Shown one piece after another: positions 23,720-31,280 of a stretch of 64,000 bases of DNA. Position 1 is the stretch's first letter. Each line of letters begins with the position of its first letter. Under the pieces are notes generated by a model. It was not told the DNA's origin and did no database searches. It worked only from the letters and a program-made list of their open reading frames with translations. Made by a program: the position numbers and the translations under genes. This DNA comes from Streptacidiphilus sp. ASG 303 (GTDB lineage: Bacteria; Actinomycetota; Actinomycetes; Streptomycetales; Streptomycetaceae): positions 104,064 to 168,063 of the forward strand of contig NZ_JAJLRA010000013.1 in assembly GCF_020991365.1 (NCBI RefSeq), written 5' to 3'.

Positions 23720-25561
23720 TCACAGGGCCCGGTCGAGGGTGAAGGCGGCGCTGATGAGGGAGAGGTGGGTGAACGCCTGGGGGAAGTTGCCCTGCTGCTC
23801 GCCCGTGGGCCCGATCTCCTCCGCGTACAGGCCCAGGTGGTTGGCGTAGGTGAGCATCTTCTCGAAGGCGAGCCGGGCCTCGTCCAGGCGTCCGGCGCGG
23901 GCCAGCGCCTCGACGTACCAGAACGAGCAGATCGAGAAGGTGCCCTCCGCCCCCTGCAGTCCGTCGGGGCTGGCCTCCGGGTCGTAGCGGTACACGAGGG
24001 AGTCGGAGACCAGGTCCGCGGTGAGGGCGTCCAGGGTGGACAGCCAGCGGGGGTCGGTGGGCGACACGAACTTCGCCATCGGCATCATCAGCACCGCGGC
24101 GTCGAGGACGTCGCCGTCCAGGCACTGGACGAAGGCGCGGCGCTCCGGCGACCAGCCGCGCCGCATGATCTGGCGGTAGATCGCGTCGCGGCTCGCCATC
24201 CAGCGCAGGAGGTCGGCGGGCAGTCCGCGGCGCCGGGCGGTGCGCATGGCGCGTTCGAGCGCGACCCAGCACATGAGCCGCGAGTAGAGGAAGTCCCGGC
24301 GGCCGCCGCGGGTCTCCCAGACGCCCTCGTCGGGCTGGTCCCAGTGGTCGCAGACCCAGTCCGCCAGCAGGCAGACGTCCTCCCACTGGTCGCTGGAGAT
24401 GGGCTGCCCCCACTTGTCGTAGAGGTAGACCGAGTCGATGAGGGCTCCGTAGATGTCCAGCTGCAGCTGGGAGGAGGCGTCGTTGCCGATGCGCACCGGG
24501 GCGGAGTCGAGGTGGCCCCGGAGGTGGGCGAGTTCGCGTTCGGGCAGGTCGCTGCGGCCGTCGATGCCGTACATGATCTTCAGCGGGCCGGAGGCGCCGC
24601 CGTCCTGCGCCTTGATGCGCTCGGAGAGGAAGCCCATGAACGCCTCGGCCTCGGCGGTGAACCCCAGCCTGAGCAGCGCGTACACGCAGAAGGCGGCGTC
24701 GCGGATCCACACGTACCGGTAGTCCCAGTTGCGCTCGCCGCCGATCCGCTCCGGCAGGCTGGTGGTGGGCGCGGCCACGATGGCGCCGGTCGGCGCGTAG
24801 GTCAGCAGCTTGAGGGTCAGCGCGGAGCGGTGCACCATCTCCCGCCACCGGCCGCGGTAGCGGGAGCCGGCGATCCAGCGCCGCCAGAAGTCGACCGTCT
24901 CCTCGAACGCGCGCTGCGCCTCCGCCTGCGGGCAGGCCCGGGGGACGACGTCGCCGCCGACGCGGTCCAGGGCGAAGACGGCGCACTCGCCCTCGGCCAG
25001 CTTGAAGCGGGAGTGGACGTCGGGCCCGTCGCAGTCCAGCGGCACGTCGGAGGTGAGCGCGAGCGACAGCGGAGAGGAGTGGAAGAGCACGTGGCCGGGT
25101 CCGAGCGCCTGGACGGTGTGCGGCTCGCTCCCGTAGCCGAACCGGGGGGCCACGCGCACCCGGAACGGCAGCGTGCCGCGCACGCACATCACCCGCCGGA
25201 TGAGCCGGTGGCGGTCCACCTCGCCCGGCCGGTCGGTGACCGGCATGAAGTCCTGGACCTCGCCCACCCCGTCGGCGGCGAAGAAGCGCGTGATCAGCAC
25301 GTTGGTGTCGGGGAAGTAGAACTGCCGGACCCGGGCGGGCAGGTCGGCGGCGAGCTCGAAGGAGCCGCCCCGCTCGGGGTCCAGGAGCGCCGCGAAGACG
25401 CTGGGGGCGTCGAAGCGCGGGCAGCAGTACCAGTCGATGGTGCCGTCGCTGCCCACCAGGGCGGTGGTCCTGAGGTCGCCGATCAGCCCGTGCTCGGCGA
25501 TCGGCAGGCACCGGGGGCCGTCCGCCCCGGCGCCGGCACGTGGTGGGTCGTCCGTGGTCAT
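23720..25561 (-). CDS. glycoside hydrolase family 15 protein (glucoamylase/trehalase type)
   Basis: A 613-residue cytosolic GH15 enzyme. The N-terminal beta-sandwich starts CLPIAEHGLIGDLRTTALVGSDGTIDWYCCPRFDAPSVFAALLD, the usual opening of bacterial GH15 proteins; the (alpha/alpha)6 barrel contains ERNWDYRYVWIRDAAF (substrate site and catalytic acid region) and YVEALARAGRLDEA near the end. Mycobacterial and Streptomyces members of this subgroup include trehalases, others act on maltodextrins; sequence alone does not decide. The start at 25559-25561 follows AGGGAG. It is monocistronic by context; its upstream neighbour is the PPOX protein, 150 bases away on the same strand. Confidence 0.9.
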   Translation of the reverse strand: MTTDDPPRAGAGADGPRCLPIAEHGLIGDLRTTALVGSDGTIDWYCCPRFDAPSVFAALLDPERGGSFELAADLPARVRQFYFPDTNVLITRFFAADGVGEVQDFMPVTDRPGEVDRHRLIRRVMCVRGTLPFRVRVAPRFGYGSEPHTVQALGPGHVLFHSSPLSLALTSDVPLDCDGPDVHSRFKLAEGECAVFALDRVGGDVVPRACPQAEAQRAFEETVDFWRRWIAGSRYRGRWREMVHRSALTLKLLTYAPTGAIVAAPTTSLPERIGGERNWDYRYVWIRDAAFCVYALLRLGFTAEAEAFMGFLSERIKAQDGGASGPLKIMYGIDGRSDLPERELAHLRGHLDSAPVRIGNDASSQLQLDIYGALIDSVYLYDKWGQPISSDQWEDVCLLADWVCDHWDQPDEGVWETRGGRRDFLYSRLMCWVALERAMRTARRRGLPADLLRWMASRDAIYRQIMRRGWSPERRAFVQCLDGDVLDAAVLMMPMAKFVSPTDPRWLSTLDALTADLVSDSLVYRYDPEASPDGLQGAEGTFSICSFWYVEALARAGRLDEARLAFEKMLTYANHLGLYAEEIGPTGEQQGNFPQAFTHLSLISAAFTLDRAL

Positions 25562-25711
25562 CGCCCGGTCTCCCTGCGCCCCGCACGGCGGTCACGGGGC
25601 ATCGGCCGCTTCCGGTTCGTTCCAGGGTAGCCCCGGCCGTCCGGACCCACCCGGCGGGCGGGCGGCCGGGCCCGCAGGGGCGGGCCGGGGCGCCGGGGGC
25701 GCCGGGCGGGG

Positions 25712-26137
25712 TCAGACGTCGCGGGCGTGGGGCGGGGCGAAGGCGCCGGTGTCGAGACCCCAGCCGAGGATGCGGCGCGGGGTGATGCGGATGAGCCCCT
25801 CGGTGAAGGCGGGCGGGAGGTCGGGGCTGCCCGGGGTGACGGCGGCGGCGACACCGCGGATCTCGACGCCGCGGGGGGACCAGGGGTCGGTCGAGGCGAG
25901 GTCGTCGACGACGAAGGAGACCCGCGGGTCGGCCTGGATGTTGCGGAACTTGCGGCTGGCGGCCAGGTGGAGGCCGCCGATGTCGATGGTGCCGAGGTCG
26001 GTGTTGACCGTGTAGGCGACGGGCCGGCTCTGGGGGGCGCCGTCCGGGCCCAGGGTGGCGAGCCTGCCCAGGCGCTGCCCCAGCAGGTACTCCTGCTCGG
26101 CCTCGGACCAGGGGGCGGCCGACGGGGTCTCGGTCAT
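25712..26137 (-). CDS. PPOX-class F420-dependent oxidoreductase
   Basis: A 141-residue split-barrel protein. EYLLGQRLGRLATLGPDGAPQSRPVAYTVN opens the family fold; ASRKFRNIQADPRVSFVVDD holds the cofactor-phosphate contacts; GVEIRGVAAAV and IRITPRRILGWGLDTG end it. Members bind F420 or FMN; the substrate is unknown. I use the ATG at 26135-26137, preceded by GAGAGG; the longer frame has no homology. It is the second PPOX protein in the window and clearly of a different subgroup from the one at 8426-8845. Confidence 0.88.
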   Translation of the reverse strand: MTETPSAAPWSEAEQEYLLGQRLGRLATLGPDGAPQSRPVAYTVNTDLGTIDIGGLHLAASRKFRNIQADPRVSFVVDDLASTDPWSPRGVEIRGVAAAVTPGSPDLPPAFTEGLIRITPRRILGWGLDTGAFAPPHARDV

Positions 26138-26709
26138 CTCGGTGCCTCTCCGGTGGCTGCACTGCCGGTCACGGCGTCCATCCTGCCGCGGGAGGGCCGG
26201 GAGCGCCCGTCGGGCTCCGGTCGCCGCGGTCCTGGACGGGCTCACCGGCTTCCGCCTCAGCGCCGCCGCCCGCCTCGTCGGACTCCTCCACCTCGTCACC
26301 GGCGTCCTCACCGGCGTCCTGCCCGTCCTGCCGCCCGGCTCCTGCCCGGGCGCGTCGCTGCGGCCCGCCCGCGGGATGTTACAGAGAGGGAAATTCCTTC
26401 CCCGTGTGTAAGGGCGGGAGGGGGCCGCCGGACAGCACGACGACACCGCCGGACCGCGCCTCGGCGGGGCTCCCGCCGCAGCCTGCCCGCCCCGTTCCGG
26501 CACCCCACCTGCGCTTCCTTGCTGCGCCGTCCGGCCGCTGCGCTCCGCGACGGCCGGAGGGGGGCATCGGCCCGGCGGTGCGGACCGGTCCGGGCGGCGG
26601 CTCGCCCCTGTCGTCCATCTCTGCGTTACACCTAGTGCAACTGACGGCTTCTCTGTATCTTCCGTGCTGGCTGCGCAGCCCCACCCCCGCCCCCCTTACA
26701 GGAGGACCC
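26138..26709. other. intergenic region with promoter candidates for both directions
   Basis: No gene is accepted. A/T-richer segments at about 26380-26405 (GTTACAGAGAGGGAAATTCC) and 26620-26665 (GTTACACCTAGTGCAACTGACGG, TCTGTATCTTCC) are likely promoter sites. One rightward frame ending at 26411 gives a hydrophobic stretch (ARLVGLLHLVTGVLTGVLPV) that could be a decayed membrane-protein tail, but nothing supports it further. Confidence 0.45.
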
Positions 26710-27768
26710 GTGCGTCCGCACCTGAACCGCCCGCTCCCCCGCAGGCTCGCCGCCCTCGGACTGTCCCTCACCGCCCTGACCGGCGCCGCACTGGTCGCCC
26801 CCCAGACCGCGCAGGCCGCCGTCACCCGCATCCGCCTCGGCAGCTCCTCCGACGTCAGCCGCACCGCGTGGAACGGGCCGGCGTTCACCATGAACGGCAG
26901 CGGCGCGGTCGTCACCGCCACCATGGCGAAGGCCGTCACCGCGATCACCGGCGGCAGCGGCAGCATGGACGTCGTGGTGCTCGCCGACGCCAAGACCACC
27001 TCGGGCAGCCAGACCCCCGAGTGCGACGTGATCATGACCCTCAGCGGCGTCAACTCCTGTACCACCGAGGTGCTGACCTCCGCGCGGGACGGCAACAACG
27101 CCCAGGTCAACACCGACATCCGCAACGCCGAGTTCGTCTACTTCGCGGGCGGCAACCAGTGCGACTACGCCGCGTGGAAGGGCACCGCCCTCCAGGCGTC
27201 GGTGCAGTCGGTCGTCGCCAAGGGCGGCGGCTCGGGCGGCGGCAGCGCGGGGCACCACATCAACAGCGCCGTCGTCTACGACGCCTGCGGCGGCAGCACC
27301 GACTCCGCGACCGCCCTGGCGAACCCGTACGACAGGACGGTCACCTTCACCACCGGCATGTTCTCCTGGCCGAACTACGGCGACACCGTCAACGACTCCC
27401 ACTTCGTCACCCGGGACCGGATGGGCCGCACCATGGCCTTCGTCGCCCGCATGCTCAAGGACGGCCTGACCAGCTCCGGCAAGGCCTGGGGCGTGGGCGT
27501 CGAGCAGGGCGGCTCGCTCTTCCTCGACAGGAACGGCCTGGCCACCCTCTCCGGCGCCGACGCCTACGTGGTCCTGGGCGACCACCAGCCCGAGCAGGCC
27601 GTCTCCGGCAAGCCGCTGACGTTCTCGAACTACAAGATCTGGCGCCTGACCGACGGCTCCACCTACGACTTCGCCCACCGCCCGACCTGCGGCTACTACC
27701 TCCGGAGCGTCACCAACGGCGTCGCCGACGCCAACCTCTACAGCGGGACCCCGGTGACGGCCTGCTGA
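26710..27768 (+). CDS. secreted S51 peptidase / cyanophycinase-like protein
   Basis: A 352-residue exported protein. The GTG start at 26710 follows AGGAGG; the signal peptide (RRLAALGLSLTALTGAALVAPQTAQA) is cleaved near residue 37. FVYFAGGNQCDYAAW matches the YFTGGDQ element and GGGSGGGSAGHHI the nucleophile turn (GxSAG) of cyanophycinase-like S51 serine peptidases. AYVVLGDHQPE may supply the second shell. Bacterial S51 enzymes cleave beta-Asp-Arg polymers, Asp-peptides or related substrates; here the substrate is unknown. The replacement of GTSAGA by GGSAGHH and four Cys in the mature protein are uncommon. It has no operon partner. Confidence 0.8.
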   Translation: MRPHLNRPLPRRLAALGLSLTALTGAALVAPQTAQAAVTRIRLGSSSDVSRTAWNGPAFTMNGSGAVVTATMAKAVTAITGGSGSMDVVVLADAKTTSGSQTPECDVIMTLSGVNSCTTEVLTSARDGNNAQVNTDIRNAEFVYFAGGNQCDYAAWKGTALQASVQSVVAKGGGSGGGSAGHHINSAVVYDACGGSTDSATALANPYDRTVTFTTGMFSWPNYGDTVNDSHFVTRDRMGRTMAFVARMLKDGLTSSGKAWGVGVEQGGSLFLDRNGLATLSGADAYVVLGDHQPEQAVSGKPLTFSNYKIWRLTDGSTYDFAHRPTCGYYLRSVTNGVADANLYSGTPVTAC

Positions 27769-27977
27769 ACCCCGGCACGACCTGCCGGACCCCGGTCCCC
27801 GCAGCCCGCCCGCGCACGCCCCGGGCGGGCGGCGGGACCGGCCGCGTCCGGGACCGCGCGCCCTCACGGGCGGCGGAGGCGGGCCGCGGAGGGCGGGCGG
27901 CGGGTGACGGACGGCGGACGGCGGCCCTGCCGGACCGGCCCGAAACAGGCCCGGACCAGGCCCGGACCGGGCCAGGC

Positions 27978-28388
27978 TCAGCCCCCGAGCTGCCCGCGCA
28001 CGCGGCGGGAGGGGGTGAAGGCGTACAGGTCGAGGACGCCGGGCGGGTCGGCGAGGCCGGGCCCGCCGGCCCGCACCCAGGCGGTGATGTCACGGGCGGC
28101 GTCCGGGTCGTTGACCAGGCCGAGCCAGACCGGGCGCCCGCCGGCCCTGCGGCCGTCGGCGGACGGCTGGACGACGACCACGTTCGCCCGCTCGCAGGCG
28201 TCCAGGCAGCCGGTCGGCCGCACCTCGGCCGCACCCGCCAGGGAGGCGCGCAGGCCGGCGAGCCAGGCGGCGTGGTCCAGCCCGGGCACCTTCGGCGTGC
28301 CGCAGCAGCAGCCCCGGCAGACCGTGACGGTGCAGCGGGCCGCCGCCCCCTGCGCCGGGACGGGGGTCCCGCGGGTGCGCCGGGTCAC
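27978..28388 (-). CDS. thioredoxin-like (2Fe-2S) ferredoxin
   Basis: A 136-residue protein with the thioredoxin-like ferredoxin pattern: CTVTVCRGCCCGTPKV near the N-terminus and GCLDACERANVVVVQP in the middle give the four cluster-ligand Cys plus extra Cys. Such proteins act as small electron carriers or Fe-S donors and often sit by metal or cobalamin genes. The GTG start at 28386-28388 overlaps the stop of the P-type ATPase by four bases, so it is co-translated with a Ni/Co exporter. A role in sensing or repairing metal damage to Fe-S clusters is possible but not shown. Confidence 0.83.
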   Translation of the reverse strand: MTRRTRGTPVPAQGAAARCTVTVCRGCCCGTPKVPGLDHAAWLAGLRASLAGAAEVRPTGCLDACERANVVVVQPSADGRRAGGRPVWLGLVNDPDAARDITAWVRAGGPGLADPPGVLDLYAFTPSRRVRGQLGG

Positions 28389-30466
28389 CGCCGGCCCTCC
28401 GCCCGGGCCCGCTCCCACGCGGACTCGCGCAGCAGCCGCAGGCCGTTGAGCCCGACGAGGACCGTGGACCCCTCGTGGCCGAGGACGCCGAGCGGCAGGG
28501 GCAGGGTGCCGGCCAGGTCCCAGACGACGAGCCCGGAGATGAACAGCGAGGCGACCACCAGGTTCTGCACCACCAGGCGCCGGGCCGCGCGGGAGAGCGC
28601 CACCACGGCGGGGACGGTGGCGAGCTCGTCGCGGACGACCACCGCGTCCGCGGTCTCCAGCGCCAGGTCGGATCCGGCCCGGCCCATCGCGACGCCGGTG
28701 TGGGCGGCGGCGAGCGCGGGGGCGTCGTTGACGCCGTCACCGAGGACCAGGACCCTGCGGCCCGCCCGCTCCTGCTCGCGGACGGCGGCGGCCTTCTCCT
28801 GCGGCAGCAGGCCCGCGCGGACGTCGGCGATGCCCGCCTCGGCGGCCAGGCGGGCGGCAGCCCGGGCGTTGTCGCCGGTCAGGAGCACCGGCGCGGACCC
28901 GGTCAGCGCCGTGAGGGAGGCGACGGTGGCGGCGGCGTCCGGGCGCAGGCGGTCGGCGATGCCCAGCACCCCGGCGGGGACGCCGTCGACCTCGACCACG
29001 ACGGCGGTGCGGCCCCCGTCCTCCAGGTCCGCGGCGGCGGCCAGGGCGCGGGCGGCGGCCGCGTCGGTACGGCCCCGCAGCAGCCGGGCGGGGGCGCCGA
29101 CGGCGACCCGGCGGCCGTCGACGACGGCGGCCACGCCGGTGCCGGGGGCGGAGGTGAAGTCGCAGGCGGCGGGGAGGTCGAGGCCGCGGGTGCGGGCGGC
29201 GTCCACGACGGCGCGCGCCAGCGGGTGCTCGCTGGGGTGCTCGGCCCCGGCCGCGAGCGCCAGCAGCCGGTCCTCGTCGGGGCCGCCGGGGGTTCCGGCG
29301 GCCGTGGTCCCGGGGGCGGCGGTCCCGGTGGCGGGGGTCCCGGCGACCGCGGTCCCGGTCGCGGCGGCTCCGGCGGCGACCCGGGTGAGCGGGCGGACGT
29401 CGGTGACGCGCGGGGTCCCCTCGGTCAGGGTGCCGGTCTTGTCCAGGGCCACGGCGTCGACCTGGCCGAGGCGCTCCATGACCACGGCGGACTTCACCAG
29501 CACCCCGTGCCGCCCGGCGTTGGCGATCGCGGACAGCAGCGGCGGCATGGTCGCGAGGACGACGGCGCAGGGCGAGGCGACGATCATGAAGGTCATCGCC
29601 CGCAGGAGCGAACCGGTCACCGCGGCGCCGAGGGCGAGCGGCACGGCGAACACCGCGAGGGTCGCGGCGACCATGCCGAGCGAGTACCGCTGCTCGACCT
29701 TCTCGACGAACAGCTGGGTGGGGGCCTTGGTGGCGGACGCCTCCTCGACCATGGCGACGATCCGGGCGATCACCGAGTCGGAGGCGTCGCGCTCCACCGT
29801 GACCCGCAGCGCCCCCGTGCCGTTCAGGGTGCCCGCGAAGACCTCGTCGCCGGCCTCCTTGGCCACCGGCAGGGGCTCGCCGGTGACGGTGGCCTGGTCC
29901 ACCTCGCTCGCCCCGTCCAGGACCCGGCCGTCGGCCCCGATCCGCTCGCCGGGCCGGACCAGCACGGTGTCGCCGACCACCAGGTCCGCGGTGGCGACCG
30001 TCTCCTCGCCGCCGTCGTCCCGGAGCCGGGAGGCGGTGGCGGGGGCGAGGTCGAGCAGGCCGCGCACCGAGTCGGCGGTGCGGGCGGTGGCCAGGGCCTC
30101 CAGGGCGCCGGAGGTCGCGAAGACGACGATCAGGAGGGCGCCGTCCGTCACCTGCCCGACCGCGGCCGCGCCGAGCGCGGCGACGACCATCAGCAGGTCG
30201 ACGTCGAGGGTCCTCTCCCGCAGGGCCTTCAGGCCCGCCCACGCGGGCTCCCAGCCGCCGGCCGCGTAGGCGAGGGCGTACAGCGGCCCCCACGCCCACG
30301 CCGGGGCGCCGGTCAGCTGCAGCGGCAGGGCGGCGAGGAACAGCAGCGCGGCCGCGGCGGCCCAGCGGGCCTCGGGCAGCGCGAGGACCCGCGTGCGCCG
30401 TCGCGGCGCGGCGCCCCGGGGCGGGGTCGCGGCGGGCGCGGAGCGCTCGAGGAGGGTGGAGGGCAT
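28385..30466 (-). CDS. P1B-4-type heavy-metal ATPase (Ni/Co/Fe efflux)
   Basis: A 693-residue metal pump. The ion-path motif is SPCAVVLATMPP, the SPC signature of the P1B-4 class (CoaT, CtpD, NmtA/CtpJ) rather than the CPC of Cu or Zn pumps. Others: actuator VTGEPLPV, phosphorylation site ALDKTGTLTEG, ATP-binding HPSEHPLA, hinge GDGVNDAPAL, and HEGSTVLVGLNGLRLL in the last helix. No N-terminal metal domain. I start at the ATG 30464-30466 with GAAGGG upstream. It is divergent from an NmtR-like sensor gene across an inverted-repeat operator, and followed by the ferredoxin gene. Confidence 0.93.
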   Translation of the reverse strand: MPSTLLERSAPAATPPRGAAPRRRTRVLALPEARWAAAAALLFLAALPLQLTGAPAWAWGPLYALAYAAGGWEPAWAGLKALRERTLDVDLLMVVAALGAAAVGQVTDGALLIVVFATSGALEALATARTADSVRGLLDLAPATASRLRDDGGEETVATADLVVGDTVLVRPGERIGADGRVLDGASEVDQATVTGEPLPVAKEAGDEVFAGTLNGTGALRVTVERDASDSVIARIVAMVEEASATKAPTQLFVEKVEQRYSLGMVAATLAVFAVPLALGAAVTGSLLRAMTFMIVASPCAVVLATMPPLLSAIANAGRHGVLVKSAVVMERLGQVDAVALDKTGTLTEGTPRVTDVRPLTRVAAGAAATGTAVAGTPATGTAAPGTTAAGTPGGPDEDRLLALAAGAEHPSEHPLARAVVDAARTRGLDLPAACDFTSAPGTGVAAVVDGRRVAVGAPARLLRGRTDAAAARALAAAADLEDGGRTAVVVEVDGVPAGVLGIADRLRPDAAATVASLTALTGSAPVLLTGDNARAAARLAAEAGIADVRAGLLPQEKAAAVREQERAGRRVLVLGDGVNDAPALAAAHTGVAMGRAGSDLALETADAVVVRDELATVPAVVALSRAARRLVVQNLVVASLFISGLVVWDLAGTLPLPLGVLGHEGSTVLVGLNGLRLLRESAWERARAEGRR

Positions 30467-30522
30467 GCGGAGGAGGCCCTTCGTGCGGGGGAGGACGGGG
30501 TGACCCGTCCACCGTACAGGAA

Positions 30523-30544
30523 CACATGAACATGCTTTCATGTG
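30523..30544. promoter_or_regulatory. ArsR/SmtB-type operator CACATGAA-N6-TTCATGTG
   Basis: Perfect 8-base arms. The TGAA...TTCA core is typical of ArsR/SmtB metal-sensor sites. It lies between the divergent sensor and ATPase genes and just upstream of the sensor's -10, where binding would block both promoters. Confidence 0.8.
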
Positions 30545-30551
30545 AGATTTG

Positions 30552-30557
30552 TATGAT
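30552..30557 (+). promoter_or_regulatory. -10 element TATGAT of a leaderless sensor transcript
   Basis: TATGAT fits TANNNT, and the ATG of the sensor gene follows after six bases with no ribosome-binding site, so the transcript is probably leaderless. Confidence 0.6.
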
Positions 30558-30563
30558 GGCGGC

Positions 30564-30932
30564 ATGGGTCATGGAGCCGCTCCCGCGAAGAACGCCGTCC
30601 CGCGCGCCCGCCTGGACGCGGCCAACGCCCCCCGCGTGGCGGCCACGCTGCAGGCCCTGGCCACCCCCTCCCGCCTGCTGATCCTCGCCCGCCTGCGCGA
30701 GGGGCCGTGCGCCGCCACCGAACTGGCGGCCGAGGTCGGCATGGAGCAGTCCGCCTGCTCCCACCAGCTGCGGCTGCTGCGCAACCTCGGCCTGGTCACC
30801 GGCACCCGCAGGGGACGCTCCGTCGTGTACGCGCTCTACGACAGCCACGTCGCCGAACTCCTCGACCAGGCCGTCCACCACACCGAGCACCTGCGGCTCG
30901 GCCTCAGCGACGCCCCCGCCGCCACCGACTGA
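30564..30932 (+). CDS. NmtR-like ArsR/SmtB nickel/cobalt sensor
   Basis: A 122-residue repressor. Winged helix: LATPSRLLILARLREGPCAATELAAEVGMEQSACSHQLRLLRNLGLV. The last helix holds the alpha5 metal motif D-x-H-x10-H-x2-H (YDSHVAELLDQAVHHTEH). Starting at 30564 the protein begins MGHG; in Mycobacterium tuberculosis NmtR the N-terminal Gly-His-Gly supplies Ni(II) ligands with the same alpha5 residues. That match decides against the in-frame ATG at 30549. The single Cys near the DNA-reading helix is not an ArsR-type CxC site. It represses the divergent P1B-4 ATPase in the absence of metal, by analogy with nmtR-nmtA. Confidence 0.88.
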   Translation: MGHGAAPAKNAVPRARLDAANAPRVAATLQALATPSRLLILARLREGPCAATELAAEVGMEQSACSHQLRLLRNLGLVTGTRRGRSVVYALYDSHVAELLDQAVHHTEHLRLGLSDAPAATD

Positions 30933-30938
30933 GCCGGA

Positions 30939-30959
30939 CCCGGTTGCGGCAGAACCGGG
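30939..30959 (+). terminator. weak hairpin after the metal-sensor gene
   Basis: CCCGGTT-N7-AACCGGG, a 7-base stem six bases after the stop codon. There is no T-run. Confidence 0.45.
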
Positions 30960-31280
30960 GGAGGCAGAACCGGCTGAGGCAGGACCGCAGGAGGGCGACA
31001 GGGGCGGCGGCCGGGCGGTGACGGACCGGCCGCCGCCCCCGGCCCGTGCGGAGGGTGACGGTCCGTCAGCGGCGACGCGCGGCACCGGCCGGGCACCGCT
31101 CCGGCGCGCCGCGGCACCCGGTCGCGGCCGGTGCACCTGCCGCCCCGCGCCGCTCCCCGCCCCCGCATGTCCGACATGGACAGCACAGCACGTCAAAACC
31201 GTTGGCAGGTTTGCGTCACGGCGTCTTCCCGTCGCGCCGCGCCGTTCCGCCCGCCCGGGACCGGCCGGTAGACCCTCCCC
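30960..31280. other. intergenic region upstream of the subtilase
   Basis: No gene is seen. It begins with imperfect GGCAGAACCGG direct repeats (about 30946-30990). Near 31168-31212 are two small inverted repeats, TGTCC-N5-GGACA and AAACC-N7-GGTTT, in an A/T-richer patch that is the likely promoter of the peptidase gene. Confidence 0.45.

Noticed and set aside
26055..26411. Rightward frame ending in a hydrophobic stretch, possible remnant of a membrane protein
   Set aside because: It overlaps the PPOX gene, lacks a start with a ribosome-binding site and shows no recognisable family.
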